Positions 51,454 through 59,197 of a stretch of DNA of 64,000 nt are shown piece by piece. The notes beneath the pieces are model-generated. The model searched no databases, was not told the DNA's origin, and saw only the letters and a program-made list of their open reading frames with translations. The first letter of the stretch is position 1. The number at the start of each line of letters is the position of its first letter. The translations under genes and the position numbers were made by a program. The DNA comes from Pollutimonas sp036675275 (GTDB lineage: Bacteria; Pseudomonadota; Gammaproteobacteria; Burkholderiales; Burkholderiaceae_B): contig JAKFFG010000070.1 of NCBI GenBank assembly GCA_036675275.1, forward strand, positions 1 to 64,000, given 5' to 3'.

Positions 51454-52575
51454 TTACTTGTAGACGGACTTGGTGCCGTCTTTATGCCAGGTAAAGATAT
51501 CGAATTTGAATTCGTTGAGGTCTCCCTGCTTGTTCCAGGAGATTTTGCCTATGGGCGTTGCAATAGTGTTGGCGTGCAAGTAGGCGGCCACTTTGACCGG
51601 GTCGTCGGCCCCTACGCCCTTGATTCCGTCGGCAATGGCCTTTGTTGCCGAATAGGCAGTCAGCTGGAAGGCGCCGCTGGGATCGCGCTTTTTGTCTTTG
51701 AATGCTTTTACGATACCCGCATTGGCCGGATCTTGAGTGAAGTCGGCGGGCAAGGTCAGGAGCATGCCTTCGACGGCGGCACCGGCGATGGCATTGATAT
51801 CGGGGTTGCCGACGCCCTCGGGGCCCATGAACCGGGTTTTCAGGCCTTGCTCGGCGCCCTGGCGCAACAGCAGGCCCATTTCGGGATGGTAGCCGCCGTA
51901 ATAGACGAAGTCCGCTCCGGTGCTTTTAAGCTTGGTGATGATGGCCGAATAGTCGGTATCGCCGGCATTGATGCCTTCGAAAAACGCAATATTGATGCCG
52001 GCCTTTTCAAGCTCGCTCTTTACCGAGTTGGCTATGCCTTGGCCATACGACTGCTTGTCATGAATGATGGCAACGTTTTTGGGCTTGATCTGTTCGATGA
52101 TGAACTTGGCGGCGGCCGGACCCTGCTGATCGTCCCGGCCTATGGTGCGAAAGATCATGTCGAAGTTTTTGCCGTCGGTGACGCCCGGCGCTGTCGCGGA
52201 TGGCGTAACCATCAGCACGCCTTCGGTGTTATATACGCTGGTCGCCGCGATGGTGGCGCCCGAACATACATGCCCGACGACATAATTTATTTCGTCGTTC
52301 ACGACGCGGTTGGCGACAACAGGGCCTTGCTTGGGTTCGCAACCATCGTCGATGGAAACGGCTTCAAGCTGCTTGCCGAGCACGCCCCCTGCTGCATTGA
52401 TTTGTTCTATAGCAGTATCGACCCCTTGCTTGACCATCGCGCCGTATTGGGTGACGGGTCCGGTAAAGGGGCCGGCGATGGCTATCTTTATGGTATCGGC
52501 CATCGCGCCCGATGAGAGAAGCATGCCTGCGGCAAGTCCCAAGGCAGCGGCGACTGGAGTAAAACGAATTTTCAT
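51454..52575 (-). CDS. Orphan branched-chain amino acid ABC substrate-binding protein (LivK paralogue)
   Basis: A 373-residue periplasmic protein with signal peptide MKIRFTPVAAALGLAAGMLL ending SSGAMA. It shares long blocks with the livK product at 44607-45728: VSIDDGCEPKQGPVVANRVV, FRTIGRDDQQGP, HDKQSYGQG, FFEGINAGDTDYSAIITKLK and GGYHPEMGLLLRQ. AGGAGG precedes ATG 52575. No permease or ATPase genes adjoin it, so it probably feeds the LivHMGF complex encoded 7 kb away, with a different ligand range. It probably arose by duplication and separation. Confidence 0.93.
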   Translation of the reverse strand: MKIRFTPVAAALGLAAGMLLSSGAMADTIKIAIAGPFTGPVTQYGAMVKQGVDTAIEQINAAGGVLGKQLEAVSIDDGCEPKQGPVVANRVVNDEINYVVGHVCSGATIAATSVYNTEGVLMVTPSATAPGVTDGKNFDMIFRTIGRDDQQGPAAAKFIIEQIKPKNVAIIHDKQSYGQGIANSVKSELEKAGINIAFFEGINAGDTDYSAIITKLKSTGADFVYYGGYHPEMGLLLRQGAEQGLKTRFMGPEGVGNPDINAIAGAAVEGMLLTLPADFTQDPANAGIVKAFKDKKRDPSGAFQLTAYSATKAIADGIKGVGADDPVKVAAYLHANTIATPIGKISWNKQGDLNEFKFDIFTWHKDGTKSVYK

Positions 52576-52685
52576 ATAGCCTCCTGAAGGTACGCAGGAA
52601 AGCATACACCCAAAGGCTTGCGCCGTGGCGTCGTCCCGCACAGGGTTTCCTCTATGATTTCGTCGATTCTGCCGCCAAGGGAGCA

Positions 52686-52710
52686 TAAAAAACCCCGCTT
52701 GAAAGCGGGG
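52686..52710 (-). terminator. Rho-independent terminator of dps
   Basis: On the reverse strand CCCCGCTT-TC-AAGCGGGG forms a perfect 8 bp GC-rich stem with a tight 2 nt centre and is followed by TTTTTT. It starts 18 bases after the dps stop. A textbook intrinsic terminator. Confidence 0.9.
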
Positions 52711-52728
52711 CTGTGGAAGCAGGAATCA

Positions 52729-53250
52729 CTATTGCAACAGGCTGCGCAGCATCCAGGCGTTTTTTTCGTGGATATCGAGGCGTTGCGTAAGCAGATCGGC
52801 CGTAGGTTGATCGTCGACGCTATCGGCCTTTTTGAAGGCGGCCCGGGCCGTCTTTGCCACGGCTTCGTTGCCCCTGACAAGCAGCTGTATCATCTCCTCG
52901 GCGGAAGGAACGGTAGACGGCTCGCTAATGGACGAGAGCGCGGCATACTGGGCGTAAGTTCCAGGCGCATAATGACCCAATGCCCGAATGCGTTCGGCAA
53001 TGGCGTCGAGCGCCTGCCATTCTTCGGTGTATTGGGTCATGAACATTGTATGCAGCGTATTGAACAGAGGCCCCGTGACGTTCCAGTGAAAATTATGCGT
53101 CATCAGATACAGCGTGTACGAATCGGCCAGCATTTTCGAAAGCTCGACAGCTACTGTGGACCGGTCTTTATCTGAAATACCGATATCGATGGGTAGGCCT
53201 TTGTCGCTCGTTCTCGTCGTTTTATTGCTCAGCTTAACCGCTTTAGCCAT
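52729..53250 (-). CDS. dps: DNA starvation/stationary phase protection protein Dps
   Basis: A 173-residue mini-ferritin that stores iron with peroxide and shields DNA. The ferroxidase site is spread over YLMTHNFHWNVTGPLF (His and Asp region) and QYTEEWQALDAIAERIRALG, the standard Dps arrangement at the dimer interface. The Lys-rich N-terminus (MAKAVKLSNKTTRTSDKG) could bind DNA. ATG 53250 with GGAGG five bases upstream is chosen over 53277. It lies 96 bp downstream of oxyR, consistent with peroxide control known for dps in other bacteria. Confidence 0.95.
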   Translation of the reverse strand: MAKAVKLSNKTTRTSDKGLPIDIGISDKDRSTVAVELSKMLADSYTLYLMTHNFHWNVTGPLFNTLHTMFMTQYTEEWQALDAIAERIRALGHYAPGTYAQYAALSSISEPSTVPSAEEMIQLLVRGNEAVAKTARAAFKKADSVDDQPTADLLTQRLDIHEKNAWMLRSLLQ

Positions 53251-53346
53251 ACAGACCTCCAAGTCGTTTTTGATCAAATCTGTTCATCCAAGGATACCAC
53301 GCCGTAATGACAGTTCATCGCGCAAGGCCTGGGTTGGTTTCCATGG

Positions 53347-54303
53347 TCATGCGGCGGTAGGTGCCGGCGTAGCGGCCGCATCCAGGTAGTTCACACCGGG
53401 CAAGTCGCAGGCGCGGATTGCGCTGACAAGGGCATCGATGGCTGCAGGCCGCGGAAAGCTCTTGCGCCATACCAGCACGACGCGCCTGTCCGGAACGGGC
53501 TTCTTGAAGGGAATGTAGGCCAGCAGATTGTTTTCCAGGCCGGGCATGTACAGCGCGCTGGTCGGCAATACGGTGACGCCTATGCCGGCCGCGACCATAT
53601 GCCTTATGGTCTCCAGCGACGATCCTTCGAATGTACGCTGTATCCCCTCGCTGGATGCCGAAAAACGCGACAGCTCGGGACAGACCTCGAGCACCTGATC
53701 ACGAAAGCAATGGCCCGTACCCAGCAGCAGCATGGTCTCGTTCTTGAGTGCGCGCGCATCAATTTCTTTCTGCGTCGTCCACGGGTGGTTCTTGGGCACT
53801 GCCACCACAAAGGGTTCATCGTAGATTGGATGCACCACCAGGCCGGACTCCGGCAAAGGCAAGGCCACGATCGCGCAGTCGATTTCACCTTGCCTCAAAA
53901 GCTCCAGCAAGCGGGCAGTGAAATTCTCTTGAAGAAGCAGCGGCATCTGTGGCGTGGCCTGGATCTGCGTCGGGACCAGGCGCGGCAGGAGATAAGGCCC
54001 GATAGTGTGGATCACGCCAACCCGCAAAGGTCCGGCAAGCGGATCATGCCCCTGCCGCGCAATCTCGCGCAGATTGGCGCCCTCTTCGAGCACGCGTTGA
54101 GCCTGTGCGACCACACGCAAGCCGATAGAGGTGATGCCCACTTCTGTGCCTCCGCGTTCGAACAGGACCACGCCCAACTCGTCTTCAAGCTTGCGTATGG
54201 CCACCGACAAAGTCGGCTGACTGACGAAGCAGGCTTCGGCGGCGCGGCCAAAATGCCGCTCGCGCGCGACTGCCACGATATACTTAAGTTCGGTCAAGGT
54301 CAT
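53347..54303 (-). CDS. oxyR: Hydrogen-peroxide-sensing LysR regulator OxyR
   Basis: A 318-residue LysR protein. The DNA-binding helix-turn-helix is in HFGRAAEACFVSQPTLSVAI, and the redox pair is Cys199 and Cys208 in LGTGHCFRDQVLEVCPEL, at the same numbers as in E. coli OxyR, which fixes the identification. Oxidation forms the disulfide and activates peroxide defence genes; dps directly downstream is a likely target. ATG 54303 (MTLTELKYIVAV) is chosen over the longer frame to 54375. It is 35 bp downstream of recG, a gene order common in Burkholderiales. Confidence 0.97.
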   Translation of the reverse strand: MTLTELKYIVAVARERHFGRAAEACFVSQPTLSVAIRKLEDELGVVLFERGGTEVGITSIGLRVVAQAQRVLEEGANLREIARQGHDPLAGPLRVGVIHTIGPYLLPRLVPTQIQATPQMPLLLQENFTARLLELLRQGEIDCAIVALPLPESGLVVHPIYDEPFVVAVPKNHPWTTQKEIDARALKNETMLLLGTGHCFRDQVLEVCPELSRFSASSEGIQRTFEGSSLETIRHMVAAGIGVTVLPTSALYMPGLENNLLAYIPFKKPVPDRRVVLVWRKSFPRPAAIDALVSAIRACDLPGVNYLDAAATPAPTAA

Positions 54304-54338
54304 TACGTGTCTCGCAATTAAATAAGGCTCACATTGCG

Positions 54339-56429
54339 CTAGCTGCGCAGGAAATCCTGTTTGCCGCGCATCCACCGCTGCAGATGGGAGCGTGCATGTT
54401 CCGCGTAGCGGTCGCGCAATTCCCGTGCAGCCTCCTGGGCCTGTTCGGCGATCATCGCATCGGTATCGAGGCTGGCAAAGCGCAGAAGCTCTTGGCCCGA
54501 CTGGCGAACTCCGAGAAACTCGCCGGGACCGCGCTGCTCGAGATCGCGGCGGGCAATTTCGAAACCGTCCGCGGTTTCGTACATGGCCCGCAGCCGCAGC
54601 CGCGCTACCGCCGACAAAGGAGATTGGTACATCAATACACAGACCGACTTCCGGCCTCCCCGCCCTACCCGTCCACGCAATTGATGTAATTGCGCCAGGC
54701 CAAAGCGTTCGGCATGCTCAATAATCATCAAGGAAGCATTGGGAACGTCGACGCCGACTTCGATGACTGTGGTGGCGACCAGCAAATCAATGGCGCCGGC
54801 CCGGAACTCCTGCATCACCTGCTGCTTTTCCGCTGTGGGCAGGCGTCCATGCACCAGCCCTACCCGCATACCCGACAACGCCAGGACAAGTCTGGCGTGG
54901 GTGTCGACCGCTGTTTGCAACTGCAATGCTTCACTTTCTTCAACCAGGGGACATACCCAGTACGCTTGGCTGCCTTGCCGTACTTCGGCAATAACATGGG
55001 ACAGCACCTCGTCGCGTCGGGCATCGGAGACAAGTTTGGTGAGCACGGGACTTCGTCCAGGCGGCAGCTCATCGATGACGGAAACGTCCAGATCCGCAAA
55101 GAACGTCATGGCCAGGGTGCGCGGAATCGGTGTGGCGCTCATGCTGAGCTGGTGCGGGATCAGGGCCAGGCCGCCTTCGGATTCCTCGCCCTTGCGGCTC
55201 AGGTCCAGCCGCTGGCCTACGCCGAAGCGGTGCTGCTCGTCCAGAATGACCAGGCCCAGGTTGGCGAAATTGACTTTATCCTGAATCAGGGCCTGAGTGC
55301 CTACTACCAATTGAGCCTGTCCGGATTCGATCGACGCGATGGCAGCCTTGCGGGCCTTGCTGGCAAGACTTCCCGTAAGCCAGGCCACCGTAACGCCCAA
55401 AGGCTCCAGCCATGCGACCAATTTCTGAAAATGCTGTTCCGCCAGAATCTCGGTCGGGGCCATGATGGCAACCTGGCTCTGACTCGAGATGGCCTGCGCC
55501 GCCGCAAATGCCGCCACAATGGTCTTGCCGCTGCCTACGTCTCCCTGCAACAAGCGGTGCATCGGGAAAGAACGCGAGAGGTCGCCGATAATTTCCGCAA
55601 TGACGCGCTCCTGCGCCGAAGTCAGTGCGAACGGCAAGCTGGCCCGCAATGCGTCCAACAGGCGCCCGTGATTTCCAGTGAGCGCGCGCGCCGTTTGACG
55701 ACGGCGCGCGGCGCGGGCTGCGGCCAACGACAATTGCTGGGCCAGAAGTTCATCGAACTTGATGCGGGTCCAGGCGGGATGTCCCCGTTCGACCAGTTCC
55801 GTGTACGAGATATCGGGCGAAGGATGATGCAGAACGCGGATGGCCTGATCGAACGGCATGAGGCCGTAGCGATCGCGTATTTGGAGTGGCAAGGTATCGG
55901 ACAGGTCGGCAAGGGCCAAGGCTTCGTCGATGGCCTTGCGCAGGCTCGCCTGGGCCAGACCATCGGTGGTCGGATATACCGGTGTCAGCGCTTGCGGCAG
56001 TGCTGTGCCGGCCACGGTAACCCTGGGGTGGACCATCTCGTAGCCGCCGAAGCCGCTGCGCACCTCGCCGCGAACGCGTACGCGCTTTCCAGCAGCCACC
56101 TGCTTTTGCTGGTTGGGATAGAAGTTCAGCCAGCGCAAAACCAGTGAACCCGTGTCATCCTCGACAACAGCCACGAGCTGGCGGCGCGGACGAAACTGCA
56201 CTTCGCTGCGCACCACCTCGCCCTCGACTTGCGCCGGCGCACCCGGATACACCGACAGGATAGGCGTTATGTGCGTTTCATCTTCGTAGCGCAAGGGTAA
56301 ATGCACCACGAAATCCGCCGGGTCTTTCAGGCCAAGACGCAACAGCTTGCGCTTGAGCAGGGAGCCGGGGCTCGTCGCACCCTGCGCAGGCACGGATGCT
56401 TTGGTGCCAGATACAGCCACAGCCGCCAT
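54339..56429 (-). CDS. recG: ATP-dependent DNA helicase RecG
   Basis: A 696-residue branched-DNA helicase that remodels stalled replication forks and Holliday junctions. The N-terminal wedge (OB-fold) domain runs to about residue 230. Helicase motifs follow: Walker A LLQGDVGSGKTIVAAF, motif II LDEQHRFGVGQR, motif III MSATPIPRTLA and motif VI HQLRGRVGRGGRKSVC. ATG 56429 is used; a TTG at 56447 overlapping the ridA stop is the alternative. It sits between ridA and oxyR on the same strand. Confidence 0.96.
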   Translation of the reverse strand: MAAVAVSGTKASVPAQGATSPGSLLKRKLLRLGLKDPADFVVHLPLRYEDETHITPILSVYPGAPAQVEGEVVRSEVQFRPRRQLVAVVEDDTGSLVLRWLNFYPNQQKQVAAGKRVRVRGEVRSGFGGYEMVHPRVTVAGTALPQALTPVYPTTDGLAQASLRKAIDEALALADLSDTLPLQIRDRYGLMPFDQAIRVLHHPSPDISYTELVERGHPAWTRIKFDELLAQQLSLAAARAARRRQTARALTGNHGRLLDALRASLPFALTSAQERVIAEIIGDLSRSFPMHRLLQGDVGSGKTIVAAFAAAQAISSQSQVAIMAPTEILAEQHFQKLVAWLEPLGVTVAWLTGSLASKARKAAIASIESGQAQLVVGTQALIQDKVNFANLGLVILDEQHRFGVGQRLDLSRKGEESEGGLALIPHQLSMSATPIPRTLAMTFFADLDVSVIDELPPGRSPVLTKLVSDARRDEVLSHVIAEVRQGSQAYWVCPLVEESEALQLQTAVDTHARLVLALSGMRVGLVHGRLPTAEKQQVMQEFRAGAIDLLVATTVIEVGVDVPNASLMIIEHAERFGLAQLHQLRGRVGRGGRKSVCVLMYQSPLSAVARLRLRAMYETADGFEIARRDLEQRGPGEFLGVRQSGQELLRFASLDTDAMIAEQAQEAARELRDRYAEHARSHLQRWMRGKQDFLRS

Positions 56430-56443
56430 CCTGGGTGGGAGGA

Positions 56444-56830
56444 TCAAATGACGATAATCGCTTCGACCTCGAACTGCGCACCCTTGGGCAAGCTGGCGAC
56501 GCCGATGGTAGAGCGGGCAGGAAATGGCTGGGGAATAACGTCAGCCATGATCGCATTCGCGCTGGCGAATTTACTGAGATCGGTCAGGAACAGAGTGAGC
56601 TTGACAATATTCTCGAGGGAACCGCCTGCGGCCTCGATGACGGCCTGCATATTGGCGAAGGACTGGCGTACCTGCCCTTCGAAGTTTTCCGAGACGAGTT
56701 CCCCGGTGCCGGGTTCCAGGCCTATCTGGCCGGACAGGAATACCGTTTTTCCGGGACCCGCTGCGACTGCCTGCGAATAGGGACCAACAGCAGCCGGAGC
56801 TGCATCGGTTTGGATAATTTGCTTGGCCAT
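56444..56830 (-). CDS. ridA: RidA family reactive intermediate/imine deaminase
   Basis: A 128-residue enamine/imine deaminase that hydrolyses 2-aminoacrylate and protects PLP enzymes. The catalytic Arg is Arg106 in FPARSTIGVASLPKGAQFEV, with the preceding conserved VFLSGQIGLEPGTGELV and the C-terminal Glu in EVEAIIVI. ATG 56830 (MAKQIIQTDAAPAAVGPYSQ) is the family start. It adjoins recG, 14 bp apart, a gene order known in related species. Confidence 0.95.
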   Translation of the reverse strand: MAKQIIQTDAAPAAVGPYSQAVAAGPGKTVFLSGQIGLEPGTGELVSENFEGQVRQSFANMQAVIEAAGGSLENIVKLTLFLTDLSKFASANAIMADVIPQPFPARSTIGVASLPKGAQFEVEAIIVI

Positions 56831-56920
56831 GAATTTAGCTCTCTGTGAAGTCAATAAAACAACTATCAGAGTTTAATCATCTATAGCTTGAATTAACAAG
56901 CCCCCTAAAGGCCCATACGC

Positions 56921-57697
56921 TTATTTTTCTACGAAAGCCCGCTCGATTACGTAGTCACCCGGCTGCCCCACCCCACCCGAAACGACAAAACCGCGTTTGT
57001 CGAGCATGGCGCTGATGTCGGCCAGCATGTGTGGGCTGCCGCAGAGCATGGCACGGTCGGTGTCAGGGTTCAGCGGTGGAAGACCGATGTCGGTAAAAAG
57101 CTTGCCCGTTTCGACCATATCGGTAATGCGACCCTGGTTGCGGAACGGCTCGCGCGTGACCGATGGATAATAAATGAGCTTTTCTCTGACGACATCGCCA
57201 AAGTACTCGTTCTGCGTCAATTCGTTCTGGATATAGTCGGAGTACGCCAGTTCGCTCTTGAATCGTACACCATGCAGCAATACTACTTTGTCGAATCGTT
57301 CGTAGACGTCGGGATCTTTGATGATGCTCATGAACGGGGCCAAGCCAGTGCCGGTGGCAAACAGATAAAGATGCTTGCCCGGTTTGAGATCGTCGACGAT
57401 CAGTGTGCCAACCGGCTTCTTGCTGACCAGTATCGTGTCGCCTTGCTTGAGATGCTGCAGGCGTGACGTAAGCGGGCCGTCTTGTACCTTTATGCTCAAG
57501 AATTCGAGGTTTTCTTCGTAGTTGGCGCTGGCAATGCTGTAAGCGCGCATCAGCGGCTTGCCGTTGATTTCCAGGCCCAGCATCACGAAGTGGCCATTAT
57601 GGAAACGCAAGGCCGGGTCACGCGTGGTGGTGAAGGAGAATAAAGTATCGTTCCAGTGACGTACGTTGAGAACCTGTTCTGTATTAAAGGCTGCCAT
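56921..57697 (-). CDS. fpr: Ferredoxin/flavodoxin-NADP+ reductase
   Basis: A 258-residue FAD enzyme exchanging electrons between NADPH and ferredoxin or flavodoxin. The FAD site is RAYSIASANYEENLEFLSI (RxYS), followed by GPLTSRLQHLKQGDTI; the NADPH part has ATGTGLAPFMSIIKDP and CGSPHMLADISAML. The C-terminus ends AFVEK, as in bacterial subclass I reductases. It is transcribed away from the fbp operon. It could serve the lone P450 in this window through a ferredoxin encoded elsewhere; that is only a possibility. Confidence 0.95.
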   Translation of the reverse strand: MAAFNTEQVLNVRHWNDTLFSFTTTRDPALRFHNGHFVMLGLEINGKPLMRAYSIASANYEENLEFLSIKVQDGPLTSRLQHLKQGDTILVSKKPVGTLIVDDLKPGKHLYLFATGTGLAPFMSIIKDPDVYERFDKVVLLHGVRFKSELAYSDYIQNELTQNEYFGDVVREKLIYYPSVTREPFRNQGRITDMVETGKLFTDIGLPPLNPDTDRAMLCGSPHMLADISAMLDKRGFVVSGGVGQPGDYVIERAFVEK

Positions 57698-57892
57698 GTG
57701 ATTGCGTAAAATAAGTTGCCTGTGGCCAGGAAAATGCGAACACCGAAAATGCCGCCGATGCCGGCCCCGGAAGAGCCGATTTTAGCCTGCTGGACGAAAT
57801 GCATGTCGAAAGGCCGGCATGCACGAGGGATATTACAACCTCAACGCCGCAGGTCGGGAAAGCTTAAGGGCGAAAACCACAAAGGATTTAAG

Positions 57893-57955
57893 ATGGATCA
57901 AATAAAAGTCCCGGAAACGACCGCACACCGGGCTGCCCATCACCTTTTTCGTTGA
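57893..57955 (+). CDS. Possible 20-residue leader peptide or small ORF
   Basis: ATG at 57893 with AAGGA 6-7 bases upstream and a TGA stop at 57953-57955, encoding MDQIKVPETTAHRAAHHLFR. It has no repeated codon run that would suggest attenuation and no hydrophobic segment. It ends 38 bp before the Fur box. It may be chance; listed because the ribosome site is reasonable. Confidence 0.2.
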   Translation: MDQIKVPETTAHRAAHHLFR

Positions 57956-57993
57956 ATAGTTCCCCATAGTCTGGTATCTTACCTCATCTATAT

Positions 57994-58008
57994 GAGAATC
58001 ATTTCCAT
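57994..58008. promoter_or_regulatory. Fur box upstream of the iron(III) transporter
   Basis: TGAGAAT-C-ATTTCCA matches the 7-1-7 Fur core TGATAAT-N-ATTATCA at 11 of 14 arm positions. It ends 66 bp before the fbpA ATG, next to a possible -10 (CTATAT) at 57989-57994. Iron-bound Fur should repress the operon. Confidence 0.75.
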
Positions 58009-58074
58009 TCACATCAGACGTCATTGTCGTCAATGACGTTCACTACTTCCTTATACTCGCCCAGGAGAAGTTCC

Positions 58075-59124
58075 ATGCGTTCAAACCGAGAGCCGCGGCC
58101 CTTGTTTCGCTCATTAATGCTGGCCGGTCTTACAGCCCTTGCTGCTGCGTCCGCCACCGCTGCTGCAGCCGATGTCAGTTTGTACACGACGCGCGAGCCA
58201 AAGTTGATCCAGCCGCTGCTGGATGAGTTCACGAAAGACACGGGCATTGCCGTCAATACGGTTTTCGTCAAAGACGGCCTTATCGAGCGGGTAAAAGCCG
58301 AAGGCGAAAAATCGCCCGCCGACGTACTCATGACCGTTGATATCGGCAATTTGCTTGATCTGGTAGAGGCAGGTATTACGCAGCCCATACAGTCCAAAGT
58401 TCTGAACGACGCCATTCCCGAAAACCTGCGCGGTGCCGACAATCAATGGTATACGCTTTCCTTGCGCGACCGCGTCGCCTATGTCGCAAAAGATCTCGAC
58501 GTCAACGCCCTTACCTACGAAGCCTTTGCCGATCCTAAATGGAAAGGCAAAGTGTGCATACGGTCGGGACAACATCCCTACAATACGGCCCTTATCGCGG
58601 CCATGATCGCCCACAACGGGGCCGAAGCCACTGAGGCATGGCTGCGCAACGTCAAGAATAACCTTGGACGCAAGGCCTCCGGCGGAGATCGCGATGTTGC
58701 ACGCGACATCCTGGGCGGCATTTGCGACATTGGCATTGCAAACGCTTATTATGTCGGCCGCATGAAAAATGCCGAGCCGGGTACTGACGCCCGCAAATGG
58801 GGCGATGCCATCAAGGTTGTGCGTCCCACGTTCGCCAATGAAAAGAGCCGCGGAACCCATGTTAATATTTCCGGCGCTTCAGTTGCGAAGCACGCTCCAA
58901 ATAAAGAGAATGCGGTCAAGCTGCTCGAGTATCTGGTCTCCGATAAAGCCCAGGGCCTTTACGCCAATGCCAACTACGAGTATCCGATCAAAGAAGGGAT
59001 CAAGCTGGATCCCGTAGTCGCCAGTTTCGGTCCGCTTGTTGTCGATCCTCTTCCTTTGACTGAAATCGCCAAACATCGCAAACAGGCCAGCGAATTGGTG
59101 GACAAGGTTGGATTCAACAACTAA
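58075..59124 (+). CDS. fbpA: Iron(III) ABC transporter substrate-binding protein (FbpA/AfuA type)
   Basis: A 349-residue periplasmic ferric-ion binding protein. Signal peptide: basic start then LMLAGLTALAAASATAAAA, cleaved before DVSLYTTREPKLIQPLL. The C-terminal part has ANAYYVGRMKNAEPG with the adjacent Tyr pair that co-ordinates iron in FbpA, and the typical NISGASVAKHAPNKENAVKL segment. ATG 58075 with AGGAG nine bases upstream is chosen over 58024. It follows a Fur box, and an intrinsic-terminator-like hairpin lies just beyond its stop. Confidence 0.93.
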   Translation: MRSNREPRPLFRSLMLAGLTALAAASATAAAADVSLYTTREPKLIQPLLDEFTKDTGIAVNTVFVKDGLIERVKAEGEKSPADVLMTVDIGNLLDLVEAGITQPIQSKVLNDAIPENLRGADNQWYTLSLRDRVAYVAKDLDVNALTYEAFADPKWKGKVCIRSGQHPYNTALIAAMIAHNGAEATEAWLRNVKNNLGRKASGGDRDVARDILGGICDIGIANAYYVGRMKNAEPGTDARKWGDAIKVVRPTFANEKSRGTHVNISGASVAKHAPNKENAVKLLEYLVSDKAQGLYANANYEYPIKEGIKLDPVVASFGPLVVDPLPLTEIAKHRKQASELVDKVGFNN

Positions 59125-59144
59125 AAAGCTGCCCTTCCCTCATC

Positions 59145-59181
59145 GAACGCGGGCTCTGACGCCCGCGTTCTGTCGTTTTTT
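59145..59181 (+). terminator. Intrinsic-terminator-like stem-loop between fbpA and fbpB
   Basis: GAACGCGGGC pairs perfectly with GCCCGCGTTC (10 bp) around a 6 nt loop, then TGTCG and TTTTTT. It begins 20 bases after the fbpA stop. It should end most transcripts after fbpA and allow limited read-through to the permease and ATPase genes. Confidence 0.8.
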
Positions 59182-59197
59182 GCAGGAACTTCCGCTG

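Larger units (their letters stand above)
57698..58074. other. Divergent spacer between fpr and the iron transporter operon
   Basis: A 377 bp non-coding stretch. It contains the Fur box at 57994-58008 close to the fbpA start and, further left, a possible 20-codon ORF at 57893-57955. The left half next to fpr shows no clear promoter or operator to me. Confidence 0.5.

Noticed and set aside
54690..56147. 485-codon + strand open frame
   Set aside because: Antisense of recG, which has all helicase motifs.
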